From: an uncultured Sphingomonadaceae bacterium
GTDB taxonomy: Bacteria > Pseudomonadota > Alphaproteobacteria > Sphingomonadales > Sphingomonadaceae
Assembly: GCA_947488625.1 (NCBI GenBank)
Contig: CANKZR010000001.1
Coordinates: 1,426,001-1,490,000, forward strand
Reading direction: 5' to 3'
DNA: 64,000 nt
Part shown: piece after piece, positions 1 through 7,643 of the stretch
How positions within the stretch are numbered: the first letter of the stretch is position 1
How the letters are laid out: each line of letters starts with the position of its first letter
The notes under the pieces: generated by a model
What the model saw: only the letters and a program-made list of their open reading frames with translations
Databases searched by the model: none
What the model was told of the DNA's origin: nothing
Program-made: the position numbers and the translations under genes

Positions 1-343
1 GGGCAACGGCGGTCACATCCACCAGCAAGCCATCGGGTGGATCGATGGCGCTCCACGGGCCCCAGCGCTGCGCCCATACGGCAAGCCGTTCGAGGAAGGC
101 GAGATCGCCCGCGGGATCGCTGGGCCGCACTTCTATTGCAGGGCACAGCGTGCGGGCATCGGCCAGCATCATTCCTCGCGCTGCACCATGCGCGCGTGCG
201 GCCTGGTTCGCAGCATCGATACGTGGGCCGTGGGCGGTTTCGGTAATCAGCACCAGCGGGGCGGCATCGGCGCCCTCCCCGTACTGGCAGCCCTCAGAGT
301 GCCGCCAGCGATCGAGCGCCAGATCCGCGCACCAGATCGCCAT
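1..343 (-). CDS. imuB: ImuB, Y-family DNA polymerase-like protein (N-terminal part)
   Basis: Read on the minus strand from an ATG at 343, an uninterrupted frame runs off the left edge of the window. The translation begins MAIWCADLALDRW and continues with a Y-family N-terminal pattern including ARGMMLADARTLCPAIEV, followed by DLAFLERLAVWAQRWGPWSAID, a region typical of ImuB. ImuB is the catalytically degenerate Y-family relative that works with DnaE2 and ImuA in SOS-induced translesion synthesis. Its start lies 50 bases inside the 3' end of imuA, so the two are probably translationally coupled. Only about 114 residues are visible. dnaE2 would be expected further left, outside the window. Confidence 0.85.
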   Translation of the reverse strand, partial: MAIWCADLALDRWRHSEGCQYGEGADAAPLVLITETAHGPRIDAANQAARAHGAARGMMLADARTLCPAIEVRPSDPAGDLAFLERLAVWAQRWGPWSAIDPPDGLLVDVTAVA

Positions 344-1052
344 GATCCGGCGCGGGGGTCGTTTGCACTCGTTCTGGACGGATCGGCTCTGGGGCGAGGC
401 GTTCTGGCTCATCGCGCAAAATCCATTCTCCGGGAGGGTGGGCACGGGCGCGGAACAGTTCTGCATGCCATGCAGCGCGGCCAGGGGCTGCAATGTTCCA
501 GCGCGGTGGGGATGATGGCGCGCTTGTCAGCCGCCAGCGCATCCGGGCGGAACTGAGATCGGCTTGCGCGTCCAGGCGCACCATCAGCAGCGGTACGCCA
601 TGCTTTTCCGCCGTCAGCGTAAGGCGGCGCGAGGCAGTGAAATCCAGCGCGCGCGGATTGCCCGCCACTTCGCCCACCACCACCGCCAGATCGCGGCAGC
701 GTAGTCCCTCCTCCATTGCGAACAGCGCATCTTCCGGGGTCTTTGCGGCCACATGGATCAGGCGATGGCGCAAGCCTTCGGGAAGGCCGGCGCGATAGGG
801 GCGCCCGCCCAGCTTGATGGCGCGGGCATCCTGCACCCACAACACGCTGCGCTCCTCCAACGAGGCGGCATCATCAGCGGCGCCCCTCAGCGCATCTTGC
901 GCAAAGGCAAGCGCAGCCCCCACCCCGACGCCCTGGTTAGCGCAGGTGAATATCTCGCTATGCAACGGCAACGGCACGCCCGGCTGCCAGCGCGGGTTGC
1001 GGGCAGCACGGACGGCCAGCTCCGCCGCTTTTGGCAGTGTGCTGGTATCCAT
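294..1052 (-). CDS. imuA: ImuA, SOS mutagenesis accessory protein
   Basis: A 252-residue protein transcribed toward imuB, whose start it overlaps. The sequence has the RecA-like outline of alphaproteobacterial ImuA: hydrophobic strands such as SVLWVQD and LAVVVGEV, and the C-terminal SARMRWRLTSAPS(S) motif followed by a tail rich in R, P and E. In characterised systems ImuA interacts with RecA and ImuB and helps the DnaE2 mutasome. The ATG at 1052 has an AGGAG about 10 bases upstream. A GTTC-N7-GTTC box sits 18-32 bases upstream of the ATG, indicating LexA control. The family call rests on recognised sequence and on imuB next door. Confidence 0.85.
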   Translation of the reverse strand: MDTSTLPKAAELAVRAARNPRWQPGVPLPLHSEIFTCANQGVGVGAALAFAQDALRGAADDAASLEERSVLWVQDARAIKLGGRPYRAGLPEGLRHRLIHVAAKTPEDALFAMEEGLRCRDLAVVVGEVAGNPRALDFTASRRLTLTAEKHGVPLLMVRLDAQADLSSARMRWRLTSAPSSPPRWNIAAPGRAAWHAELFRARAHPPGEWILRDEPERLAPEPIRPERVQTTPAPDHGDLVRGSGARSLAAL

Positions 1053-1069
1053 TACGAATCGACTCCTGT

Positions 1070-1084
1070 GTTCCTATTATGTTC
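1070..1084. promoter_or_regulatory. LexA (SOS) box, GTTC-N7-GTTC
   Basis: The plus strand reads GTTC CTATTAT GTTC. This exactly matches the direct-repeat LexA operator GTTC-N7-GTTC known from alphaproteobacteria. It lies in the divergent spacer between imuA (ATG at 1052, minus) and the PPOX-family gene (ATG at 1156, plus). A CATAAT hexamer overlaps it on the imuA strand and could be the imuA -10 element, so LexA bound here would occlude the promoter. Confidence 0.8.
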
Positions 1085-1155
1085 CAGTATGGGCTTTCGG
1101 GCAAGCTTGGAACTTCTCCCGTCCCCACACCGTTGGTGCGTCAAAGGAGAATGCC

Positions 1156-1626
1156 ATGACATCGACCCATGACCTCAAACAGAAATTCTGGAAATCGCTG
1201 GCCGACAGCCCGTTCATCTTTCTTGAACTCGATGCGGACCCCAAGACCGCCGTGCCCATGACCGCGCAGCTGGACAAGGACGCCAACGGTACGATCTGGT
1301 TCTTCACCACGAAGGATCACACCTTTGCCCACGGCGGCCCTGCCACCGCAACCTTCGCCGGCAAGGGCCATGACATGTTCGCCCGTTTCAGCGGCGTGCT
1401 TAGCGAAGAAACCAGCCGCGAACGCTTCGAGAAGCAGTGGAGCAAGCCTGTCGAGGCCTGGTATCCGAAGGGCAAGGAAGATCCCAACATCCTGATGCTG
1501 CGGATGGACCTGGGCAATGCAGAGATCTGGAACAGCGATCTGGGCTTCGTGGATACGGCCAAGATGTTGTTCGGCTTCGACGTGCGTGAAGACGCCGAAG
1601 AAGAGCATACCCAGACAACTCTCTAA
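1156..1626 (+). CDS. Pyridoxamine 5'-phosphate oxidase-family general stress protein
   Basis: A 156-residue cytosolic protein. The start at 1156 is set by an AAAGGAGA ribosome binding site just upstream; the frame stays open further left but without family similarity. The body matches the general-stress-protein-26 / PPOX split-barrel family: KFWKSLADSPFIFLEL, then M(T)AQLDKDANGTIWFFTTKD, TATFAGKGHDMFARFSG, and the closing IWNSDLGF region. Members bind flavin or a related cofactor; no substrate can be read from sequence. It is divergent from imuA and shares its SOS-box spacer. A very strong terminator follows the stop. Confidence 0.8.
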   Translation: MTSTHDLKQKFWKSLADSPFIFLELDADPKTAVPMTAQLDKDANGTIWFFTTKDHTFAHGGPATATFAGKGHDMFARFSGVLSEETSRERFEKQWSKPVEAWYPKGKEDPNILMLRMDLGNAEIWNSDLGFVDTAKMLFGFDVREDAEEEHTQTTL

Positions 1627-1650
1627 TCGGATCATACGAACCGAAAAGAA

Positions 1651-1689
1651 AGGGCCACCGCTCGGATCCGAGCGGTGGCCCTATTTTTT
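1651..1689. terminator. Bidirectional Rho-independent terminator, 32-bp perfect palindrome
   Basis: Bases 1651-1682 are a perfect palindrome (two 16-base arms, AGGGCCACCGCTCGGA and its complement). ATTTTTTT follows on the plus strand and TTTCTTTT on the minus strand. It lies between two convergent genes, the stress protein ending at 1626 and the NSS transporter ending at 1707, and should terminate both. Confidence 0.9.
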
Positions 1690-1706
1690 TGCGGTCCAGC
1701 CGTAAA

Positions 1707-3125
1707 CTAAGCGACGATGCTGGGGAAGATACCGACCAGCAGGATCGCTGCCAGCGCGATGGGGCAAAGCCAGCAGACGAGGAAACGCCAGAAGACATGG
1801 AGCGCACCGCCCAGCCCGTTTTCGGCATCCACCAACCGCTTGTTCGCAATCCAGCCCACGAAGATCGAGGTCAGCAGGGCACCCACGGGCATGGTAATCT
1901 TGCCGGTGAAGGTGTCCAGCGTATCGAGCAGCCCCATCCCTTCGAACATCGGCAGGAACCCGAGAGGGTGCCAATCCGACAGCATTCCGGTGGACAAGGC
2001 ACACAGCACGCCGACAATCGCTGCAAAGAACGTCACCATGATCGAGGCGACGGTGCGTGTGAAACGGAAGCGGTCGATCACCCAGGCCGTAGGCACTTCC
2101 AGCAGCGCGACAGAACTGGTCAGCGCGGCAAAACCGACCATGACGAAGAACGCCAGTCCAAGCAGCGAACCTCCCGGAATTTCCTGGAATGCATGCGGCA
2201 GGGTCTGGAACATCAGCCCCAGCCCGGCATCGGCCGAAAGACCGGCGGCAAAGACGATGGGAAAGATACACAGGCCTGCCAGCAGGGCCACCGTCGTATC
2301 GGCGGTAGCGATGATGCCAGATGTCACGCCCAAATTGACGTTCCGCCCGACATAGGCGCCATAGGTCACCATCCCTGCCACACCCAGGGACAGCGAAAAG
2401 AACGCCTGGCCAACGGCTGCAAGCATTACGGGTCCGGTGAGCTTTTGAGGTTCGAAGGTGAAAAGATAGTCCAGCGTCTGCGCCATGGCCCCGCCGAACA
2501 TGCCGTAAATGGTGATGCCCACCAGCAGCACGAAAAATGCCGGCATCAGGTACACGGCAACCTTCTCGATGCCGCCGGAAACGCCGCGCGCCACGAAAAA
2601 GAGTGTTATGGCCAGGAACACGAGGTTGAGGATCGAAGTCGTCACCCCGTCCGAGATCATGGCAGGGAAAAGCCCTTCGACCTCTTCGACGGTCGATCCC
2701 TCGAATGCACCGCCAACGACGCCGGTGGTGAACAGATCGGCAACGAAGGTGCCGATATAATAGAGCACCCAGCCCCCAAGGACGCAGTAGAAGCTGAGGA
2801 CGACAAAGGCGGAGAACACACCTAGGCTAGCCACGTGCTCCCACGCGGTGGAGCGGCCGGAATTCTGCGCCACCTTGCGGTAACTTTCCGGGGCCGCAGC
2901 CTGACCATGACGCCCGATCAACGTTTCGGACAAAAGCACTGGCAGGCCGATAAGGACGATACACAGGATATAGAAAACGACGAAGGCGCCCCCGCCGTTC
3001 GCCCCTGCTTCTGCAGGAAAGCGCACGAGGTTGCCCAGGCCAACGGCCGAGCCGATCGCCGCAAGAATAAAAGCGGTGCGCGACGACCATCCGTCTCGCG
3101 CGGGGCCCGATTGCGTAAGTGCCAT
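1707..3125 (-). CDS. Sodium-dependent transporter, NSS/SNF family
   Basis: A 472-residue inner-membrane protein with about 11-12 hydrophobic segments. The first membrane segment carries the signature AAIGSAVGLGNLVRFP followed by NGGGAF, the unwound TM1 sodium/substrate site of the neurotransmitter:sodium symporter family. Bacterial members take up amino acids or related compounds with Na+. The substrate cannot be inferred. The length is normal and there are no breaks. It is transcribed alone, divergent from panB, and ends against the 1651-1689 terminator. Confidence 0.9.
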   Translation of the reverse strand: MALTQSGPARDGWSSRTAFILAAIGSAVGLGNLVRFPAEAGANGGGAFVVFYILCIVLIGLPVLLSETLIGRHGQAAAPESYRKVAQNSGRSTAWEHVASLGVFSAFVVLSFYCVLGGWVLYYIGTFVADLFTTGVVGGAFEGSTVEEVEGLFPAMISDGVTTSILNLVFLAITLFFVARGVSGGIEKVAVYLMPAFFVLLVGITIYGMFGGAMAQTLDYLFTFEPQKLTGPVMLAAVGQAFFSLSLGVAGMVTYGAYVGRNVNLGVTSGIIATADTTVALLAGLCIFPIVFAAGLSADAGLGLMFQTLPHAFQEIPGGSLLGLAFFVMVGFAALTSSVALLEVPTAWVIDRFRFTRTVASIMVTFFAAIVGVLCALSTGMLSDWHPLGFLPMFEGMGLLDTLDTFTGKITMPVGALLTSIFVGWIANKRLVDAENGLGGALHVFWRFLVCWLCPIALAAILLVGIFPSIVA

Positions 3126-3294
3126 GAATTATGTCCTCTCGACCCGATTTGGTGGCGTAATGCAATGAAATCACGCTCGCGTCGAGAGGGTCTGTCACTG
3201 CATCCACGGACGATACGTTGCAATCACCCTGCCCGAGCGGCTATCGGGCTGCATGGCCAAGGCCTCCTCTGCTTTGCACAATCCAGGAAATGTG

Positions 3295-4164
3295 ATGTCT
3301 ACCACCTTCAAGCTCGACACTTCCACAAGTCGCGCAAACCCGACGCCGCAACCGATGCGCCGCCTTACCGTGCCCAAGATACGCAATCGCAAGGTCGACG
3401 GCGTAACCGAGGAACCGCTGGTGATGCTGACGGCCTATACCGCGCGGCAGGCCCAGTTGCTGGATCCGCATTGCGACCTGCTGCTGGTAGGCGATTCGCT
3501 GGGGCAGGTGATCTATGGGCTGCCGTCGACCATTCCCGTCACCATGGAAATGATGACCAACCATGCAGCCGCCGTGGTGCGCGGCAGCTATCACTCGGTC
3601 GTGGTGGTGGACATGCCATTCGGCTCCTACGAAACTTCGCCGGAAGATGCTTTCGACAGTGCGGCGCGCCTGCTTAAGGAAAGTGGCGCGGCGGCAGTGA
3701 AGCTGGAAGGTGGAGAGGCAATGGCCGAAACGGTCGAGTTCCTCGTCAAACGCGGTATTCCGGTAATGGGTCACGTCGGCCTCACGCCGCAAGCGGTAAA
3801 CGTACTGGGCGGATATGGCGCACGCGGACGCAGCGATGCCGAGGCCGAGAAGATCCTGGGCGATGCGAAGGCACTGGAACAGGCAGGCGCCTTCGCGATC
3901 GTGGTAGAAGGCGTAATCGAACCCATCGCCATTTCCGTGACCATGGCGGTTGAATGCCCCACCATCGGTATCGGGGCATCGGCCCGGTGCGATGGCCAGG
4001 TGCTGGTGAGTGACGACATGCTGGGCATGTTCGACCGCGTGCCGCGCTTCGTAAAACGGTATGAGGACCTGGCCACCACGATCTCTGAAACCGCAGCGAA
4101 ATATGCGGCAGAGGTTCGTGACCGAAGTTTTCCGGGGCCAGACCAGCTCTACCAACCCAAATAG
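3295..4164 (+). CDS. panB: 3-methyl-2-oxobutanoate hydroxymethyltransferase (PanB)
   Basis: The cytosolic first enzyme of pantothenate synthesis. It transfers a hydroxymethyl group from 5,10-methylene-THF to 2-oxoisovalerate, giving ketopantoate. Seen: [50 protein letters not shown] and [13 protein letters not shown], all PanB landmarks, with (T)IGIGAS near the end. The ATG at 3295 has AGGAAA six bases upstream and gives 289 residues; an upstream ATG at 3253 would add 14 unlikely residues. panC is not adjacent, so it is presumably elsewhere. Confidence 0.95.
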   Translation: MSTTFKLDTSTSRANPTPQPMRRLTVPKIRNRKVDGVTEEPLVMLTAYTARQAQLLDPHCDLLLVGDSLGQVIYGLPSTIPVTMEMMTNHAAAVVRGSYHSVVVVDMPFGSYETSPEDAFDSAARLLKESGAAAVKLEGGEAMAETVEFLVKRGIPVMGHVGLTPQAVNVLGGYGARGRSDAEAEKILGDAKALEQAGAFAIVVEGVIEPIAISVTMAVECPTIGIGASARCDGQVLVSDDMLGMFDRVPRFVKRYEDLATTISETAAKYAAEVRDRSFPGPDQLYQPK

Positions 4165-4233
4165 ATCGCGGACCCTTCGCGCTACTAGCGCGTTTCCTGC
4201 CTAATCCCCCCTAGCCACGGAATACCCACTCGC

Positions 4234-5310
4234 ATGGCAACCCTGCTGCGTTACTACAAATTCTCGCTTGTTTTCACTGCGGCATGCTTTGCGCTTGGCC
4301 TGTGGTACGGCATATCCAGTTCAGACAGCCTGGGCGGAGTGCTGGAGATCCTGTGGATCATCTTCATTCTCTCCATCCTCGAAATCTCGCTGAGTTTCGA
4401 CAATGCGGTGGTGAATGCTTCCATCTTGAAGGAAATGAGCGAGAAGTGGCAGGAGCGGTTCCTGTTGTGGGGTATCGCCATAGCCGTTTTCGGAACGCGC
4501 ATCGTGTTCCCCCTTGCCATCGTCGCCATCGCCGCAGGCATCGGGCCGATCGAGGCGATCGACCTCTCTTTGAACGATCCCGAGCGGTATGAAGCCATCG
4601 TTTCCGGCGCGCACATCGGGATTGCCGGATTTGGTGGCGCCTTCCTGGCGATGGTGGGTCTGAAATTCTTCTTCGATGCCGACAAGGAAGTGCACTGGAT
4701 CAGCGTGATCGAACGGCAACTGACGAAGGTTGCCGTTTTGCCTGCACTGGAAATCGGCCTCCTGCTGGTAGTGCTCTGGGTTATCTCGCTGCAACTGCCC
4801 GAGGAAGAAGCGCTGACGTTCCTGACAGCGGGCGTGCTGGGCCTGGTGACCTATATCGCCGTCGATGCGCTGGGAGAATATCTCAACATGCGCGAGGAAA
4901 CCCGCAAGAACGCGTCGGGTGAGGTGATGCGTTCGGGCCTTGGCGGGTTCCTCTATCTCGAAGTGCTGGACGCATCCTTCAGTTTCGACGGGGTGATCGG
5001 CGCCTTTGCACTTTCCAACAACATGATCATCATCGCGCTGGGCCTGTCGATCGGTGCGATGTTCGTGCGTTCGATGACCATTCACCTCGTTCGCAAGGGC
5101 ACATTATCGGAATACCGGTTCCTGGAGCACGGCGCGTTCTGGGCCATTATCGTGCTGGGCGCGATCATGCTGACATCCGCAGTCGTACACATCCCCGAAA
5201 CGATCACTGGACTGATCGGCGGCGCGTTGATCGGCCTGTCGTTCTGGTGGTCGCTGCGCCATAACAAGCGGGAAGCCGAGGGCGTCAAGGATGCGCTGAC
5301 GCCCGGTTGA
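4234..5310 (+). CDS. DUF475 / TerC-like integral membrane protein
   Basis: A 358-residue protein with roughly nine membrane helices. It has two copies of the TerC-type acidic motif, SFDNAVVNA near residue 57 and SFDGVIGAFAL near residue 252, in the spacing of the DUF475 family. TerC relatives are tied to tellurite resistance and to metal (Mn2+) handling; the role of DUF475 proteins themselves is not settled, so no substrate is given. It follows panB by about 70 bases and may be co-transcribed. Its stop overlaps the 3' end of the convergent BASS-family gene by 26 bases. Confidence 0.85.
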   Translation: MATLLRYYKFSLVFTAACFALGLWYGISSSDSLGGVLEILWIIFILSILEISLSFDNAVVNASILKEMSEKWQERFLLWGIAIAVFGTRIVFPLAIVAIAAGIGPIEAIDLSLNDPERYEAIVSGAHIGIAGFGGAFLAMVGLKFFFDADKEVHWISVIERQLTKVAVLPALEIGLLLVVLWVISLQLPEEEALTFLTAGVLGLVTYIAVDALGEYLNMREETRKNASGEVMRSGLGGFLYLEVLDASFSFDGVIGAFALSNNMIIIALGLSIGAMFVRSMTIHLVRKGTLSEYRFLEHGAFWAIIVLGAIMLTSAVVHIPETITGLIGGALIGLSFWWSLRHNKREAEGVKDALTPG

Positions 5311-6253
5311 GCCTTGCCGCTATAGGTGCAGAAATGATCATCTGCATCAGGTGATAGGCCAGCACTGGCAACAGCACGAGACCGGCGGTTGCAGGCGGGA
5401 ACAGCACGGCTGCGAGCGGCGCCCCCAGAACGATGCTTTTTTGCGCACCGGCGAACAGGAATGCTATGCGATCCGCGCGCGCCAAGCCCAGTGCGCCGCC
5501 CGTCAGCCAAGATCCGGCAAACCCAAGCAGCAGGAACAACCCGATCAACGCAGCGAGCCAGCCCCATGCTGTCAGGCTGACCAGTTGCCAAAGGCCCTGC
5601 TCTACCGCTGCCGAGAAAGCCACATAGACGGCAATCGCAATTGCGCCCCGATCAGCCCAGGCGATGACCATACGGTTATCGGCGACAAGTGACCCGAGGC
5701 GCGTTTGCAAAATCTGTCCGATGAAGAACGGCAGCAGCAGGATCTGTCCGATGCGCTGCAACCCGTCCAGATCGAGCCCCACGTCTCCGCCGCTGGCAAG
5801 CGAAAGCAGCGGCGCGGTTATGAAAACGCCAAGCAGGTTGATAACCGCGGCGGCCACCACCGAAGCCGCCACGTTACCACCTGCCAGCGAGCAGTAAGCC
5901 GTGGCCGATTGAACGGTGGATGGCAGCAGGCCCAGGAGCAGCAACCCAAGTGCAACTGTAGGTGGGAGCACGTTCTCGCCAATTTGCCAGAGACCCCAGC
6001 CTGCCAGACCCATGACGCCGAAAACCCAGATTATCAGCGGCAACAAAAATCGCGCATTGCGGATACCATCCAGAACTTGCCGCCGCGGCAGGCGCAGGCC
6101 GTTCAGAAGGAACAGGAAGAATATCGCGCCATCCGACACGATGCGGGCAACAGCCTTCCCCTCCCCAGTTACAGGTGCGAAGCTTGCGAGCACGATCGAT
6201 AGCAACAGCAGGCGCACCAGCGGATCGAACAGGATTTTCAAACGCGCAACCAT
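5285..6253 (-). CDS. Bile acid:sodium symporter (BASS)-family transporter, SBF-like
   Basis: A 322-residue membrane protein with about ten hydrophobic segments. It shows the SBF-like pattern LLLLGLLPSTVQSATAY followed by LAGGNVAASV, and a second conserved half with FLFAGAQKSIVLGAPLA. The ATG at 6253 was chosen because the open frame upstream of it is the antisense shadow of the prsR 3' end. Relatives export or import organic anions; the substrate is unknown. The start lies 26 bases downstream of the prsR stop, so it may be a fourth gene of the eps-prsK-prsR operon. Its 3' end overlaps the convergent DUF475 gene. Confidence 0.85.
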   Translation of the reverse strand: MVARLKILFDPLVRLLLLSIVLASFAPVTGEGKAVARIVSDGAIFFLFLLNGLRLPRRQVLDGIRNARFLLPLIIWVFGVMGLAGWGLWQIGENVLPPTVALGLLLLGLLPSTVQSATAYCSLAGGNVAASVVAAAVINLLGVFITAPLLSLASGGDVGLDLDGLQRIGQILLLPFFIGQILQTRLGSLVADNRMVIAWADRGAIAIAVYVAFSAAVEQGLWQLVSLTAWGWLAALIGLFLLLGFAGSWLTGGALGLARADRIAFLFAGAQKSIVLGAPLAAVLFPPATAGLVLLPVLAYHLMQMIISAPIAARLNRASAHP

Positions 6254-6278
6254 GGCCGCGCGCTGTGCCGCTGCGGCG

Positions 6279-7643
6279 TCAGGTCTGCAAGTCGTATTGC
6301 TTGATGAGATCGTACAACGTCGGGCGGCTGATCCCCAGCATCTTGGCGGTGCTGGAAATATTGCCTTCACTACGCGCCAGCGCATGGCGGATCATCTTGC
6401 GGTCCGACTTTTCGCGCGCACTCTTCAGGTTGAGGATTTCGGAACTGTCTTCCTCCTCGTCCTGCAGATCGAGATCGTCCGCGCCGACCAGCTTTCCGTC
6501 AGCCATGATCACGGCACGTTTCACGCGGTTCTCCAGTTCACGCACATTACCCGGCCAACTCCAGCCATCAATGGCAGCCAGCGCATCGGCGGCGAAACCC
6601 GTAACCGAAGGATTCATTTCGCCTGCAAAACGTTTGAGGAAGGCCTTGGCGAGCAGGGTGGCATCTCCGGGACGCTCTGCCAGTGAAGGTATCTTCACGA
6701 CGACTTCCGCCAGACGATAGAACAGGTCTTCTCGGAAGCGCTGCTCGGCGATCATGCTTTCCAGATCCTGATGGGTCGCGCAAACAATGCGGGTGTCGAC
6801 GAGGATCGATTTGCGGCCTCCGATCCTCTCGATGGTGCGTTCCTGCAGGAAACGCAGCAGCTTGACCTGCAGGGGAAGCGGAATGTCCCCCACCTCGTCG
6901 AGGAACAACGTGCCGCCGTTCGCCAGCTCGATCTTGCCCTCGATGGTCTTTACCGCACCTGTAAATGCGCCTTTCTCGTGCCCGAACAGTTCGCTTTCCA
7001 GCAGATTTTCCGGAATGGCAGCACAGTTGATGGCGACGAAGTTGCCCTCCTTGCGATCGCTTGCATCGTGAAGCCCGCGCGCCAGAAGTTCCTTGCCCGT
7101 GCCGCTTGCGCCCAGCAGCATGACAGAGACATTGGTGTTGGCGACGCGCTCAATCGTGCGGGCCACTTTCACCATTTCGGGGGCCGAAGTTATCAGGCCA
7201 CCCAGCACGGTGTTGCCTTCACCCGCTCTGGAAGCAAGGCGCCGGTTCTCCTTCTCGATGGTGTGCAGGTTGAATGCACGGCGCACGATCAATCCGAGTT
7301 GGTCGATGTCCACCGGCTTCTGATAGAAATCATAGGCACCACGCTCGATCGCGTTAAGTGCCGATTCCCGGGCGCCGTGGCCGGAAGCCACGATTACCTT
7401 CGTATCCGGCTTCAACGCCATGATCGCATCAAGGACGGCAAAACCCTCCGTCGTGCCATCCGGATCGGGCGGCAGGCCAAGATCGAGCGTGACCACCGGC
7501 GGCTCCTCGGATCGCAAGGCTGCTATGGCGCTGTCGCGGTCGCCTGCAATCAATACCTCGAAATCTTCATAGGCCCATTTCAGCTGGGCCTGCAGCCCCG
7601 CATCGTCTTCAACGATCAGCAGCTTGGGTTTGCTATCAGCCAT
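6279..7643 (-). CDS. prsR: PrsR, sigma-54-dependent PEP-CTERM-box response regulator
   Basis: A 454-residue transcription activator. In order: receiver domain (about 1-130) with phosphoacceptor Asp54 in VTLDLGLPP; AAA+ domain with Walker A GASGTGKE, the sigma-54 contact loop GAFTGA, and Walker B GGTLFLDEVGD; and a C-terminal Fis-type HTH (STAKMLGISRPTLYDLIK). This is the architecture of PrsR, which pairs with PrsK in exopolysaccharide/exosortase gene clusters. Its ATG shares one base with the prsK stop (TAATG), so the kinase and regulator are translationally coupled. Confidence 0.93.
   Translation of the reverse strand: MADSKPKLLIVEDDAGLQAQLKWAYEDFEVLIAGDRDSAIAALRSEEPPVVTLDLGLPPDPDGTTEGFAVLDAIMALKPDTKVIVASGHGARESALNAIERGAYDFYQKPVDIDQLGLIVRRAFNLHTIEKENRRLASRAGEGNTVLGGLITSAPEMVKVARTIERVANTNVSVMLLGASGTGKELLARGLHDASDRKEGNFVAINCAAIPENLLESELFGHEKGAFTGAVKTIEGKIELANGGTLFLDEVGDIPLPLQVKLLRFLQERTIERIGGRKSILVDTRIVCATHQDLESMIAEQRFREDLFYRLAEVVVKIPSLAERPGDATLLAKAFLKRFAGEMNPSVTGFAADALAAIDGWSWPGNVRELENRVKRAVIMADGKLVGADDLDLQDEEEDSSEILNLKSAREKSDRKMIRHALARSEGNISSTAKMLGISRPTLYDLIKQYDLQT

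Noticed and set aside
1689-2825. A plus-strand frame opposite the NSS transporter
   Set aside because: Low-complexity, charged translation typical of the antisense of a hydrophobic protein.
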